Positions 15,629-24,617 of a stretch of 35,085 nucleotides of DNA are shown one piece after another; the first letter of the stretch is position 1, and every line of letters begins with the position of its first letter. This DNA comes from JAHDDY01 sp964549375 (GTDB lineage Bacteria; Pseudomonadota; Alphaproteobacteria; Rhodobacterales; Rhodobacteraceae). The stretch covers positions 1-35,085 of the forward strand of contig CAZJWF010000022.1 in NCBI GenBank assembly GCA_964549375.1, in the 5' to 3' direction. Both the position numbers and the translations under genes were made by a program. The notes beneath the pieces are model-generated. The model did not search any database. It had not been told where the DNA came from and worked only from the letters and a program-made list of their open reading frames with translations.

Positions 15629-16587
15629 TATGCGGCTTCCCCACTGGTCATCGCGACGAAAACGTCTTCGAGGTCAGCTTCTTCTGTCGAGAGGTCGCGC
15701 ACGGTCACGCCAGCCGATTGTACCACACCAAGTATCGTTCCAAGTTGCATCTGCGATTTCGGATAGGTCACGACCAAAGCGCCATCGTCCCGCAAACGTG
15801 CGTCGATCAAATCGTGACTCGCTAGTTTTGGCGGCAGCGTGGTTAGCTCTGCTTCTGGCCAGATCACGGCGCTTTTGCCATCTACGCGCTTCATTAACTC
15901 AGACTTATCTTCACAGGCGACGACTTCGCCATGATTGATGATTGCAATGCGGTCGCACATTTCCTCGGCTTCCTCCAAGTAGTGCGTTGTCAAAACCACT
16001 GTGACTCCACCCGCGTTGAGCTCTCGGACGTAGTCCCACATCTGTTTGCGCAGCTCAATATCGACGCCTGCGGTCGGTTCATCAAGGATCAGGACGGGTG
16101 GTGAATGACACAGCGCCTTTCCGATCAACAACCGGCGCCGCATTCCTCCTGATAGTGATCGCGCGTATGCGTCGGCTTTGTCCCCAAGCCCGATGGCGGA
16201 AAGCAATTCATCGGTGCGTCGCGCTCCTTTCGGAACACCGTAGAGTCCGGCTTGAATTTCAAGGGCTTCGTGGGGTGTGAAAAACGGATCGAGGATCAAT
16301 TCTTGTGGGACAACGCCGATGCTGGCGCGGGACATGCGTGGATTGACGTCTTGATCAAAGCCCCAAATGCTGACCGAACCTGCGGATTTCAAAACGAGGC
16401 CAGCGAGAATATTGATAAATGTTGATTTCCCCGCACCGTTCGGCCCCAATAATCCAAAGACGGAGCCGACGGGCACCTGCAACGAAATCCCCTTGAGCGC
16501 CTGTTTTTCTGGCGCTTTGCCCTGCGGCGCATATGTTTTACGCAGATCGCGTGCATCAATTGCGTAGCGGGGGGGCGTAGAATGCAT
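15628..16587 (-). CDS. ABC transporter ATP-binding protein, ABC-2 type
   Basis: This 319-residue nucleotide-binding protein has Walker A GPNGAGKST (about 49-57), signature LSGGMRRRL, Walker B VLILDEPTAGVD and the H-loop TTHYLEE. A C-terminal extension (about 235-319) is typical of drug- or polysaccharide-export ATPases such as YadG/CcmA-like proteins. GGAG precedes the ATG. No ABC-2 permease gene lies beside it; instead a small four-helix membrane protein is coupled downstream by TAATG. The substrate cannot be inferred. Confidence 0.9.
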   Translation of the reverse strand: MHSTPPRYAIDARDLRKTYAPQGKAPEKQALKGISLQVPVGSVFGLLGPNGAGKSTFINILAGLVLKSAGSVSIWGFDQDVNPRMSRASIGVVPQELILDPFFTPHEALEIQAGLYGVPKGARRTDELLSAIGLGDKADAYARSLSGGMRRRLLIGKALCHSPPVLILDEPTAGVDIELRKQMWDYVRELNAGGVTVVLTTHYLEEAEEMCDRIAIINHGEVVACEDKSELMKRVDGKSAVIWPEAELTTLPPKLASHDLIDARLRDDGALVVTYPKSQMQLGTILGVVQSAGVTVRDLSTEEADLEDVFVAMTSGEAA

Positions 16588-16712
16588 GGAGGCTCCGAAA
16601 GTGCGAAAAAGCGGTTCGCGAGACGGCTATCATCGTGTACCGAGGAGCGCAAACGGCAACCGATGGCGTAACTTGCCTTATTGTCCTGAACAACACGATC
16701 GACGAGGATCAC

Positions 16713-16901
16713 ATGGCCGGAAGTCTCACGCGCATTACACCGGAACAACGAGATCTCCCTCTCGTTGAGGTCACAACGAAATCTGTCGCCTGTGATGGCG
16801 GCGGCGGGCCACTCGGACATCCACTCACCTATTACGAGATTGGATCTGAAGGAAATGCAACTTGTGGCTATTGCGGAAAGAAATTTGTTCTGAGAAAGTA
16901 G
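16713..16901 (+). CDS. Zinc-finger domain protein (CHCC type)
   Basis: This 62-residue protein has a C-H-C-C zinc site: cysteine in VACDGGGGPLGHP, the histidine of that motif, and the pair in ATCGYCGKKFVLRK. This is the domain seen in bacterial relatives of the NDUFS6 subunit of complex I. I use the ATG at 16713 (MAGSLTRITPEQ), which has GAGG just upstream. A frame opening at 16635 adds 26 unlike residues. The aldo/keto reductase gene starts 24 bases after its stop, on the same strand. Its function is unknown. Confidence 0.88.
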   Translation: MAGSLTRITPEQRDLPLVEVTTKSVACDGGGGPLGHPLTYYEIGSEGNATCGYCGKKFVLRK

Positions 16902-16924
16902 AGCGCGAAACCGGAGGAGGCATA

Positions 16925-17818
16925 ATGACTCTCATTACCCGTCGCGCGACCCTTGTGATGCTTGCTGGATCAGCGGCACTTCCGACGAGTGCCCGCTCTG
17001 CGGTCGGGGGGTGGACACCAGATCAGATGATCCCAAAAATCGGGATGGGGACGTGGCTTACTTTCGATGTCCCCCCGTCGGACGAGGCTGCGCGATTGGC
17101 GCGGGTATCCGTGTTGAGAGCATTTTTCGAGGCTGGCGGCAGGTTTATCGACTCATCGCCCATGTATGGGATGGCCGAGGACACCCTCGGTTTTGGTCTT
17201 GATCGGTTAGAAGGTGCGCCTGCTATCGCTGCCACAAAAGTTTGGATCGCCGACAAAGATCTTGGAATGCAACAGATGGAGGCGTCGCGCCAACTTTGGG
17301 GGGTCCCGCGCTTTGATGTAATGCAGGTCCACAACCTGCTGCAATATGAAGGGCATGTCGAAACGCTGCGCGAAATGAAAGCAGCTGAAGAAGTTGCTGC
17401 GATTGGCATTACAACTTCGCATGGCCGCCGTCATGATGCGTTCGCCCGGATCATGGAACAAGACGACAGCCTCGATACGGTGCAGTTCACGTATAATATT
17501 GAGGACCGCGCGGCAGAGGATCGTTTGCTGCCACTCGCGGCTGAACGAGGACTAAAGGTCATCATCAATCGCCCCTTTCAACGTGGGACATTGATTGAGC
17601 GCACGAAGGGTCGAGAGCTTCCTGATTTTGTTAAGGAATATGGGATTACGACCTGGCCGCAATTCCTACTGAAGTGGGTGATCTCTCACCCCGCCGTAAC
17701 AGTGGCAATTCCGGCCACCAGTCAACTCGATCACATGAAAGAGAACATGGCGATCCTCAAGACTCGGATGCCCGGCGCCGCGGTGCGGGCCAAGATGGTC
17801 GAGTTTTTCAAAGCGTGA
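16925..17818 (+). CDS. Aldo/keto reductase with twin-arginine signal
   Basis: This 297-residue oxidoreductase has the AKR catalytic tetrad in sequence: D76 and Y81 (IDSSPMYG), K105 (AATKV) and H136 (MQVHN). The N-terminus (MTLITRRATLVMLAGSAAL, ending ARSA) looks like a Tat signal with paired arginines and an AxA cleavage site, so a folded, cofactor-loaded enzyme could be exported. An excellent GGAGGAGG lies before the ATG at 16925, which rules out the longer frame from 16862. The substrate is unknown. It follows the zinc-finger gene. Confidence 0.9.
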   Translation: MTLITRRATLVMLAGSAALPTSARSAVGGWTPDQMIPKIGMGTWLTFDVPPSDEAARLARVSVLRAFFEAGGRFIDSSPMYGMAEDTLGFGLDRLEGAPAIAATKVWIADKDLGMQQMEASRQLWGVPRFDVMQVHNLLQYEGHVETLREMKAAEEVAAIGITTSHGRRHDAFARIMEQDDSLDTVQFTYNIEDRAAEDRLLPLAAERGLKVIINRPFQRGTLIERTKGRELPDFVKEYGITTWPQFLLKWVISHPAVTVAIPATSQLDHMKENMAILKTRMPGAAVRAKMVEFFKA

Positions 17819-17947
17819 ACGAAAACGTTTGCTGTTTCTGAGCATCTTCCCTTGTCCGCACACGGCTTAACGCGATAGCTTCGCGCCAACGAGCGTGTCG
17901 TATCGTTTTGCAGCGTATCCCATGCTTGACCAACTCGATCTGGGAGC

Positions 17948-19897
17948 GTGGGAGCCATCACTAAAAAACGGCTGACGATATTATGCGTTGCGGCGGGGAT
18001 TCTGCTCTTTGTAGGGTTGTCGTTGGCAAATGTTGCACCTAGTACCGAAATAGCGTGGGTGCTGGGCGTTCTGTTACTAACCATCTATCTGTTCAGTTTT
18101 GAAGTTGTCCCGATTGATGTCGCCGCAATCTCCATCATGGTATTGTTGGGATTGACCAGCCTGTTTGGCCCAGTGATGGGGCTTGATCAGGGCTTGGTAG
18201 AGATCAATAATCTGTTCGCGGGCTTTTCTTCCAACGCCGTCATGTCGATTATCGCCGTCATGATCATTGGCGCGGGGCTGGACAAGACCGGCGCGATGAA
18301 CGCGGCAGCGCGCACCATCCTTCGTGTTGGCGGTTCGACCGAACGGCGCATTATCCCGCTCATTTCAGGGGCCGTCGGCGTCATCTCGGGGTTTATGCAG
18401 AATGTTGGAGCGGCGGCTCTCTTTCTGCCGGTGGTCAGCCGGATTGCTGCTCGGACGGACATTGCGATCTCTCGCTTGCTTATGCCGATGGGGTTTTGCG
18501 CTATTTTGGGCGGAACGCTGACATTGGTGGGATCAAGCCCTCTGATCCTGCTTAATGATCTGATTGCCAATTCAAACGCGCAACTGCCTGCTGATCAGCA
18601 GATGGATAGTTTCGGCCTGTTCTCTACATTGCCCATCGGCATCATGCTTGTACTGACGGGCATTGGCTATTTCGTGCTGATGGGGCGTTTCGTTTTGCCC
18701 AAGGTTAAGGGCACGGGAGAAAAGAAAAACGATCCGTCGGCCTATTTCCGTGAAAGCTATGACCTCGATTTTGATGTCTTCGAAATCTACGTCCCTCCGG
18801 GCAGCAGTTTGGTCGGCAAGGAGCTTGACGAATTTGAGACCCAGAACAGCGTTCGCACCGTGGCGCTGCTTCACGGCAAACAAATGCGGATGGGTGCGGG
18901 CGATCTGCCCCTAAACTTGGTGATCGAAGCAAAAGACTATCTGGCGGTCATCGGCGTGCGCGAGTCGCTGAAGGCTTTTGCAGATCGGTACAATCTTGGT
19001 GTTCGCCCGATAAACAAATTCTCCGAGGTTCTCTCGCAACTTCATTCCGGTCTGGCTGAAACGGTGATTCCTCCGACCTCGCGGCTCATTGACGAAAGTT
19101 CTCGAACATTCAAGCTACGCAGCGGCTTTGGGATTTGTCTGCTTGCCATCGTTCGCAAAGACGGAACCCGAACCGTGGGCGAAGATGTCCGCAGCGTTCC
19201 ATTTGAGGCGGGTGATACCGCAATTATTTACACCGATTGGAAAAGCCTCGCCGAGTTCGATCATGCGCAAAACCTTGCGGTCGTAACGACGCCTTATCCA
19301 AAAGAAGAAGTGCGAACCCACAAGGCGTTCCACGCTTTGACATTTTTCCTGATTGCTCTTGGATTGGTTCTTTTCACCGACTTACGTTTATCGGTCGCGT
19401 TGTTGGTTGGGGCGGTGGGAATGATCCTCAGCGGCGTTATGGATGCTGACGAGGCGTATCATGCGGTCAGTTGGAAAACTGTCTTTTTGCTGGCCAGCTT
19501 GATTCCGTTGGGTGCTGCGGTCGAAACCAGCGGCGCGGCGGCATGGATCGCGGACCGCGTTCTGAATGCGCTCGGGGAGACGTCAATCTGGGTGATCCAA
19601 CTTGCGCTCGCAGTTTTGGCGACCGGCTTTACGCTTGTGATGTCGAATGTAGGGGCGACTGTGCTGTTGGTGCCGCTCGCCATTAATATCGCCATCGGTG
19701 CGGGGGCAGACCCGGCTGTTTTCGCTCTGACCGTCGCGCTTGCAACATCAAATTCGTTCCTGATCCCGACGCACCAAGTCAACGCGCTGATCATGGGGCC
19801 GGGTGGATATTCGGTACCAGACTTCCTGCGTGCGGGCGGTATCATGACGATCTTATTTTTGATCGTTCTGATCGTGATGCTACAAGTTGTTTTTTAG
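17948..19897 (+). CDS. SLC13/DASS-family anion transporter with two RCK_C domains
   Basis: This 649-residue inner-membrane carrier has an N-terminal membrane half (about 10-235) and a cytoplasmic insert (about 260-450) holding two TrkA-C/RCK_C-like modules (VPPGSSLVGKELDEF; IPPTSRLIDESSRTF). A C-terminal membrane half (about 460-649) follows. SLC13-type substrate hairpins are visible (MQNVGAAALFLPV and MSNVGATVLLVPL, SNSFLIPTHQVNALIMGPGGY). Relatives carry sulfate, dicarboxylates or other anions, so the substrate is uncertain. The start is a GTG with a purine run almost touching it. A stop codon at 17927 blocks any longer frame, so the start is the weakest part of this call. Confidence 0.9.
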   Translation: MGAITKKRLTILCVAAGILLFVGLSLANVAPSTEIAWVLGVLLLTIYLFSFEVVPIDVAAISIMVLLGLTSLFGPVMGLDQGLVEINNLFAGFSSNAVMSIIAVMIIGAGLDKTGAMNAAARTILRVGGSTERRIIPLISGAVGVISGFMQNVGAAALFLPVVSRIAARTDIAISRLLMPMGFCAILGGTLTLVGSSPLILLNDLIANSNAQLPADQQMDSFGLFSTLPIGIMLVLTGIGYFVLMGRFVLPKVKGTGEKKNDPSAYFRESYDLDFDVFEIYVPPGSSLVGKELDEFETQNSVRTVALLHGKQMRMGAGDLPLNLVIEAKDYLAVIGVRESLKAFADRYNLGVRPINKFSEVLSQLHSGLAETVIPPTSRLIDESSRTFKLRSGFGICLLAIVRKDGTRTVGEDVRSVPFEAGDTAIIYTDWKSLAEFDHAQNLAVVTTPYPKEEVRTHKAFHALTFFLIALGLVLFTDLRLSVALLVGAVGMILSGVMDADEAYHAVSWKTVFLLASLIPLGAAVETSGAAAWIADRVLNALGETSIWVIQLALAVLATGFTLVMSNVGATVLLVPLAINIAIGAGADPAVFALTVALATSNSFLIPTHQVNALIMGPGGYSVPDFLRAGGIMTILFLIVLIVMLQVVF

Positions 19898-19903
19898 GCG
19901 GGT

Positions 19904-21085
19904 TCAGTCTTTCAGGTAATGACGCGCATACTGAATATCGTCCATTCCGACGAAACGCGCCATCCGTTCTAGCTCGGCATGAAGCCGAGAAGCTCTACCT
20001 GAACCGAACGAAATTTCCCGTTCGGGCCAGACATTCTCGACGCGCAGGATCCCCGCACTGCGATCGGCCTTTACCTCAATCCGGCCCACGAATTTATCGG
20101 CCTCTACCATTGGATAAACGTAATAACCGTACTGCCTCTTGGCGGCGGGGGTATAGATCTCGATGCGATAGTCAAACCCGAATAAACGCTTTGCCCTGTC
20201 ACGGTCGCGCGCGATGGGATCAAACGGATTCACGATACGCAGGCGAGAGCAGGGTGCATCGGTACTGTCGATCAAATGCTCGATGTCTGCGCGCGCCGTA
20301 GCGACCGACCAACTACCATCCGCTGACTCGATCTCGACCGGCATCCACCAATCTCCGCGCGCGAACTCGGCTTTGACTTCACTCAGATCGGCGGCGTCGT
20401 AAAACGCTTTCACTTCGCGCTCTGTTCCGAATCCCAATCTGTCCAAAGCTGACCGGCACAGCCACTCAAGCTGTTCCGCATCGTTCCAACATGGAGTCTC
20501 GCGCATCGCTTCAGGGATCACGCGCTCTGTTAGATCGAATATCTTAGTAAAGTTTCGCCGTTCCGCAGTTGCCAATGTCCCTTCATGCCAAAGGTAATCA
20601 AGCGAGACACGGTGCGCTGAACGCCGCCAAGTCTCCCCGCGCGCGGGGCCAGCGAAATCGCGTGATCCAAGCGCCCCTTCCGTTGCGATCCGGTCGCGTA
20701 CTAGCGAGCGGTCTTTCGCGCTCGGCAAAGCGGTTCCCCATGAGCCTTTCTCCATCCGCGCGCAAAGCCTTTGCCGTTGGCGATTCCAACGAGGCCAAAT
20801 CGTCATGGGCAGGACCGCTGCGTCATGGGTAAAGTGTTCGAAAACCAACCGATCATGCGCCAACAGCCGTTCCAGCATAGGCGGACGATAATTCGCGTTC
20901 CGGCTCCACAGGATATGATCATGCGCTCTGGCGACAACGCGCAGAGGATCGAGTTGGACCATACCCAATTGTTCTACGATCTCTGCGAGGGATGATTGAT
21001 CCAGTCGACCCGTCGGTGCCGCCGACATGCCTTGCAGTGAAAGCCAGACGCGACGTGCATCCCGATTCGAAATCCTCAAAACCAT
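19904..21085 (-). CDS. YcaQ-like winged-helix DNA glycosylase
   Basis: This 393-residue protein of the HTH_42/YcaQ family has tandem winged-helix folds. The proposed catalytic Q-x-D motif is Q44-L45-D46 (MVQLDPLRVVARAHDH). Other family blocks are VFEHFTHDAAVLP, LFGFDYRIEIYTPAAKRQYGYYVYP and RIEVKADR. E. coli YcaQ (AlkX) removes alkylated bases and unhooks interstrand crosslinks. The same role here is by family analogy. It is convergent with the SLC13 gene with a six-base gap and divergent from hsp20. A repair role is likely but the lesion preference is unknown. Confidence 0.9.
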   Translation of the reverse strand: MVLRISNRDARRVWLSLQGMSAAPTGRLDQSSLAEIVEQLGMVQLDPLRVVARAHDHILWSRNANYRPPMLERLLAHDRLVFEHFTHDAAVLPMTIWPRWNRQRQRLCARMEKGSWGTALPSAKDRSLVRDRIATEGALGSRDFAGPARGETWRRSAHRVSLDYLWHEGTLATAERRNFTKIFDLTERVIPEAMRETPCWNDAEQLEWLCRSALDRLGFGTEREVKAFYDAADLSEVKAEFARGDWWMPVEIESADGSWSVATARADIEHLIDSTDAPCSRLRIVNPFDPIARDRDRAKRLFGFDYRIEIYTPAAKRQYGYYVYPMVEADKFVGRIEVKADRSAGILRVENVWPEREISFGSGRASRLHAELERMARFVGMDDIQYARHYLKD

Positions 21086-21089
21086 AGGT

Positions 21090-21117
21090 CTTGATCCATC
21101 CCCTCAAATCCCCATTT
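21090..21117 (+). promoter_or_regulatory. Sigma-32 (RpoH)-type heat-shock promoter of hsp20
   Basis: CTTGAT at 21090-21095 and CCCCATTT at 21110-21117, separated by 14 bases, fit the heat-shock consensus (CTTGAA, 13-15 bases, CCCCATNT). The predicted transcription start is near 21124, about 60 bases before the hsp20 ATG. The location directly upstream of a small heat-shock gene supports the call. Confidence 0.78.
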
Positions 21118-21183
21118 CTCGGTTATGCGTGCTTGTTGGGACGCTAAACCACATCGCTTTCGAGGATGTTTTCGGAGAGAACC

Positions 21184-21594
21184 ATGTCGCGCAATCCATT
21201 TGCGAACAACCCGTTTTTGCTTGGATTTGAAGATGTCGAACGCCTTGTCGAGCGGGCGGCAAAATCCGCGAGCGATGGTTATCCGCCGTATAATATTGAG
21301 CAACACGGTGACGGCACCTATCGGATTACGCTCGCGGTTGCGGGGTTTATCGATTCTGATCTCGCCGTGACTCTAGAGGATGGCCAACTGATTGTCCGAG
21401 GCCGCAAACCTGAAGATTCTGCGCGTTCTTACCTACACCGTGGCATCGCGGCCCGTCAGTTTCAGCGAAGCTTTGTCCTTGCGGATGGCGTCGAGGTTCG
21501 GGCGGCATCACTTGAAAATGGTTTGCTGAATATCGAACTAAATCGTGTTGAGCTTGAGGATATTGTGAAAACCATCCCGATTAAAGTCCGGTAA
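21184..21594 (+). CDS. Small heat-shock protein, Hsp20/IbpA type
   Basis: This 136-residue ATP-independent holdase has an aromatic N-terminal arm (NPFANNPFLLGF), an alpha-crystallin domain (about residues 35-122; DGTYRITLAVAGF, LIVRGRK, LENGLLNIEL) and the C-terminal I-P-I tail (131-133) used for oligomer assembly. GGAGAG lies just before the ATG at 21184. A sigma-32-like promoter is present 70-95 bases upstream. A DUF1150 gene follows on the same strand, an arrangement often seen in Rhodobacterales. Confidence 0.95.
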   Translation: MSRNPFANNPFLLGFEDVERLVERAAKSASDGYPPYNIEQHGDGTYRITLAVAGFIDSDLAVTLEDGQLIVRGRKPEDSARSYLHRGIAARQFQRSFVLADGVEVRAASLENGLLNIELNRVELEDIVKTIPIKVR

Positions 21595-21651
21595 TACTTT
21601 CAAGGTAGACTGAACAGACTATCACGTCCCAAGTCGCACTAGGAGGTTGAT

Positions 21652-21888
21652 ATGAATAACGAAAATAACATTCCGACTCCAGAGTCCTTTGGTTTGACTA
21701 AGGATACAGTCGCGTATGTTCGTTCTGTTCCGGTTTCTGATCTTGAGGACATTGAAACGCCCGAAGGCGTCGAGACTTTTTATGCCCTTCATGATGCCTC
21801 AGGACGTCGCCTCGCGCTGTTCGATAACCGTGATTTCGCGTTTGCTGTTGCTAAGCAAAACGACCTGACGGCGCTGAGCGCACATTGA
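21652..21888 (+). CDS. DUF1150 family protein
   Basis: This 78-residue acidic protein has the DUF1150 pattern (VAYVRSVPVSDL, FYALHDASGRRLALFDNRDFAFAVAKQ). It has no known activity. A near-perfect AGGAGG precedes the ATG. It lies 57 bases after hsp20, and both probably belong to the heat-shock transcript. The 24-base gap to the convergent ptsN shows no terminator. Confidence 0.9.
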   Translation: MNNENNIPTPESFGLTKDTVAYVRSVPVSDLEDIETPEGVETFYALHDASGRRLALFDNRDFAFAVAKQNDLTALSAH

Positions 21889-21912
21889 TCTGACCCGAGG
21901 TTTTGCCGGCGA

Positions 21913-22407
21913 TCAAGCGGCCTTAGCTTGCAGTTCGGTGAGTGTTAGGAACATAGCATCCCCACCATCTGCGCCTCGCAGGCTATCTCGTAGTTCTTCT
22001 TTCCTGAATAACCGCGAAATTTTCGCTAAGGCGCGCAGATGCTCCGCATTCGCCGCCTCAGGCGCAAGCAACATGAAGACCAGATCAACTGGCTGTTCAT
22101 CCGCCGCATCGTAGTCAATCGGCTGTGCAAGACGCACGAATACGCCTGCCACGTTATCTAGATTCGGTAGGCGTGCATGAGGGATTGCCACGCCATCCCC
22201 AACGCTGGTCGCGCCAAGCTGCTCTCGGTCAAGCAGGGCGCTATAGATAACGTCCTTGTCGACCTCTGATCGCGTTGACGCCAGCGATGCAAGTTCTTGC
22301 ATCAACTGCTTCTTGCTCGATGCTTTGAGGTCACAGACCACTGCATCCCGTGTCAGGAGTGTTTCTAACGACATGATGAATGTTCGCAGATCGGTGCTGT
22401 CAGGCAC
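21913..22407 (-). CDS. ptsN: Nitrogen-related PTS enzyme IIA (EIIA-Ntr)
   Basis: This phosphorelay protein of the nitrogen PTS regulates potassium, carbon and nitrogen functions in proteobacteria. The phosphorylated histidine lies in AIPHARL (H77 in this 164-residue form). The start is uncertain. The GTG at 22407 has GGAGGG about 9 bases upstream and I use it. The ATG at 22374 (MSLETLLTRDAV) would give the usual 153 residues but has no visible ribosome binding site. It is the last gene of the lptCAB-rpoN-hpf-ptsN cluster, 18 bases after hpf. Confidence 0.93.
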   Translation of the reverse strand: MPDSTDLRTFIMSLETLLTRDAVVCDLKASSKKQLMQELASLASTRSEVDKDVIYSALLDREQLGATSVGDGVAIPHARLPNLDNVAGVFVRLAQPIDYDAADEQPVDLVFMLLAPEAANAEHLRALAKISRLFRKEELRDSLRGADGGDAMFLTLTELQAKAA

Positions 22408-22425
22408 AGATACCGCCCTCCGCGT

Positions 22426-23001
22426 TCAGCTTGCTCGACTAACCGGGGTTGGATCAATCCACCCGATATTGCCGTCTTCACGACGGTAGACAACGTTTAG
22501 CGTACTATTCTTTTCGTTATGGAACATGAGGACGTTCTCGCCACCCATCTCCATATGCATGACCGCATCTCCAACAGACAGCGTCGGAATCGCCGTGCTG
22601 CTTTCGGCGACAATAACGGGCTGCAAATCAACTGGTTCTTCGCCATCGTCCGATGTCGGCTCGATGATGAACGCCGCAGCGTCAATCTTTTCGATGGGCG
22701 ATTTTCGATTGTGATCTTTCAGTCTGCGCTTATAGCGTCGCAACTGCTTTTCTAGGTGTTCGCAGGTTTGATCAAATGCGGCGTAAGCATCTCCGCCGCG
22801 TCCTTTGGCTTGTGCTATCATGCCGGTGCTCAGATGAACGGTACAGTCGCACTTAATCTCGTGATGGTCTTTCGAGAAAGTCACAGATCCGTCGATAGGG
22901 TTCTCAGCATATTTCATGACGCTGCTTGGCAGAGCGGCTTCGACGGACTCACGCAAAGCGTCTCCAACGTCCAAATGCTTGCCGTTGACTTTAATAATCA
23001 T
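22426..23001 (-). CDS. hpf: Ribosome hibernation-promoting factor, long form
   Basis: This 191-residue protein has an N-terminal ribosome-binding domain (about 1-100; MIIKVNGKHLDVGDALRE, KGRGGDAYAAFDQ, RRYKRRLKDH), a linker, and a C-terminal dimerisation domain (about 130-185; MHMEMGGENVLMFHNEKNS, VVYRREDGNIGWIDP). The long form can pair ribosomes into 100S dimers without RMF. It lies between rpoN and ptsN, as in many proteobacteria. The ribosome binding site is weak. Confidence 0.95.
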   Translation of the reverse strand: MIIKVNGKHLDVGDALRESVEAALPSSVMKYAENPIDGSVTFSKDHHEIKCDCTVHLSTGMIAQAKGRGGDAYAAFDQTCEHLEKQLRRYKRRLKDHNRKSPIEKIDAAAFIIEPTSDDGEEPVDLQPVIVAESSTAIPTLSVGDAVMHMEMGGENVLMFHNEKNSTLNVVYRREDGNIGWIDPTPVSRAS

Positions 23002-23039
23002 TGTTTTTCAACATGATAGTTTCGAAAGAAGTTGCCCTT

Positions 23040-23064
23040 AGGTGGAGCAATTTACTCCCCACCT
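23040..23064. other. Hairpin in the rpoN-hpf gap
   Basis: AGGTGGAG (23040-23047) pairs with CTCCCCACCT (23055-23064) around a seven-base loop, with two bases bulged. It lies in the 95-base gap between rpoN and hpf. There is no T-run on the minus strand after it, so it is not a classic terminator. It may be a processing or attenuation element, or chance. Confidence 0.3.
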
Positions 23065-23096
23065 GATGGGCTAGTCAACTCGTGTTTGGAATTGTT

Positions 23097-24617
23097 TCAA
23101 ACCAGTGATGCCTTCGCCCGGCGGCGCTGAACCGAGGACGGAATATTCATCGCCTCACGATATTTCGCGACCGTTCTACGAGCGATATCAACACCTTGCT
23201 CGCGTAGGATTTTCACAATCCGATCATCAGAAAGGATCGTTTTCGCATCTTCCCCGTCAATCAATTCACGAATTTTGTGACGAATGCTCTCGGCAGAATA
23301 CGAATCGCCGCCATCAGTTGCCTGAATCGCCGCCGTGAAGAAGAATTTCAGTTCAAAGACACCGCGAGGCGTCGCGATAAACTTATTCGACGTTACGCGA
23401 GAGACGGTAGATTCATGCATTTCAATGGCATCTGCGACGGTTTTCAGATTTAGCGGCCGCAGTTCACTGACGCCGTAGGCGAGAAAGCCATCTTGCTGCT
23501 TCACGATCTCACTGGCGACTTTAAGTATCGTTCGCGCGCGCTGATCGAGACTCTTCACAAGCCAATTGGCGCTCTGCATACATTCCGTAAGGTAAGCTTT
23601 GACTTCGCCACCGCCCTTTTCGACTTCAGATGCGTAGCGTGTATTGACGAGAACTTTTGGCAACGTATCGGCATTCAGCTCAACGCCCCAGCTTCCCAGT
23701 TCGTTCTGGCGTACATAGACGTCAGGCACCATTGTCTGAGCGATTTCGCCGCCAAATCGCGCGCCGGGTTTGGGGTCTAGTGCGCGAATTTCGGCGACCA
23801 TGTCGCGCATGTCATCCAGCTCAACACCGCAGAGTTTGCACAGCTTCGGAATTTCACCCTTTGCAAGCAGGCCGAGGTTGTCGACCAACGTTGCCATCGC
23901 GGGGTCCAGCCGGTTTAAGTCAGTCAGTTGCAGGCGAACGCAGTCGGCAAGATCCCGTGCCCCGATGCCGATAGGTTCAAAACTTTGAACTAGACCAACA
24001 GCGGCGGCAACATCAGCAGGTTCTGCGCCAAGGCGTAAAGCGAGCGCTTCGTCGTCGAATTTCAGGTATCCGGCTTCATCAATCTGTTCAATCAGATCGG
24101 CGGCAATCACCCGAACCACAGGGCTGACCGCTGCAAGGCCCAACTGATTGAGCAGATGATCGCGCAGTGTGACATCTTCGCTGAGGGTTGATTCGAGGTC
24201 AAAATCTGGGTTGTCGAAGCGCGATGACCCGCCATTGCCGACATTCGCCCATGCTGATGCTTCTTGAGCGGCCGCACCATCAGCCGCATTATTCATTTTA
24301 TCGGCGCGAGCTTCATCCGCGTAGATATTCTCAAGCCCGGTATCGAAGGTTTCTTCGGCCCGTGTTCCGCTATCTGTCTTTAAGGTTGCAGACACATCAT
24401 TCGCGTCTGGCTGCGCTGTGCGTTCTTCGCTTTGCTCGCGGTCACGGCGCTCTTCTGGTGTTGACGATGTCGCTTCAAGTAGCGGATTTTGCTCAATTTC
24501 TTGAGAAACATATTCTGCTAGGTCGAGATTTGACATCTGCAACAGCTTGATTGCTTGTTGCAGCTGCGGGGTCATCACCAGGCTTTGACTCTGGCGAAGC
24601 TGAAGGTTCATTGACAT
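23097..24617 (-). CDS. rpoN: RNA polymerase sigma-54 factor
   Basis: This 506-residue sigma factor recognises -24/-12 promoters and needs enhancer-binding ATPases. Region I is the Gln/Leu-rich N-terminus (LRQSQSLVMTPQLQQAIKLLQ, EIEQNPLLE), followed by an acidic region II and the core-binding domain. The C-terminus ends with the RpoN box ARRTVAKYRE. AGGAGG lies seven bases before the ATG at 24617; the frame reaching 24707 adds an unlike N-terminus. It is 163 bases after lptB, so it may have its own promoter, and hpf and ptsN follow. Confidence 0.97.
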   Translation of the reverse strand: MSMNLQLRQSQSLVMTPQLQQAIKLLQMSNLDLAEYVSQEIEQNPLLEATSSTPEERRDREQSEERTAQPDANDVSATLKTDSGTRAEETFDTGLENIYADEARADKMNNAADGAAAQEASAWANVGNGGSSRFDNPDFDLESTLSEDVTLRDHLLNQLGLAAVSPVVRVIAADLIEQIDEAGYLKFDDEALALRLGAEPADVAAAVGLVQSFEPIGIGARDLADCVRLQLTDLNRLDPAMATLVDNLGLLAKGEIPKLCKLCGVELDDMRDMVAEIRALDPKPGARFGGEIAQTMVPDVYVRQNELGSWGVELNADTLPKVLVNTRYASEVEKGGGEVKAYLTECMQSANWLVKSLDQRARTILKVASEIVKQQDGFLAYGVSELRPLNLKTVADAIEMHESTVSRVTSNKFIATPRGVFELKFFFTAAIQATDGGDSYSAESIRHKIRELIDGEDAKTILSDDRIVKILREQGVDIARRTVAKYREAMNIPSSVQRRRAKASLV

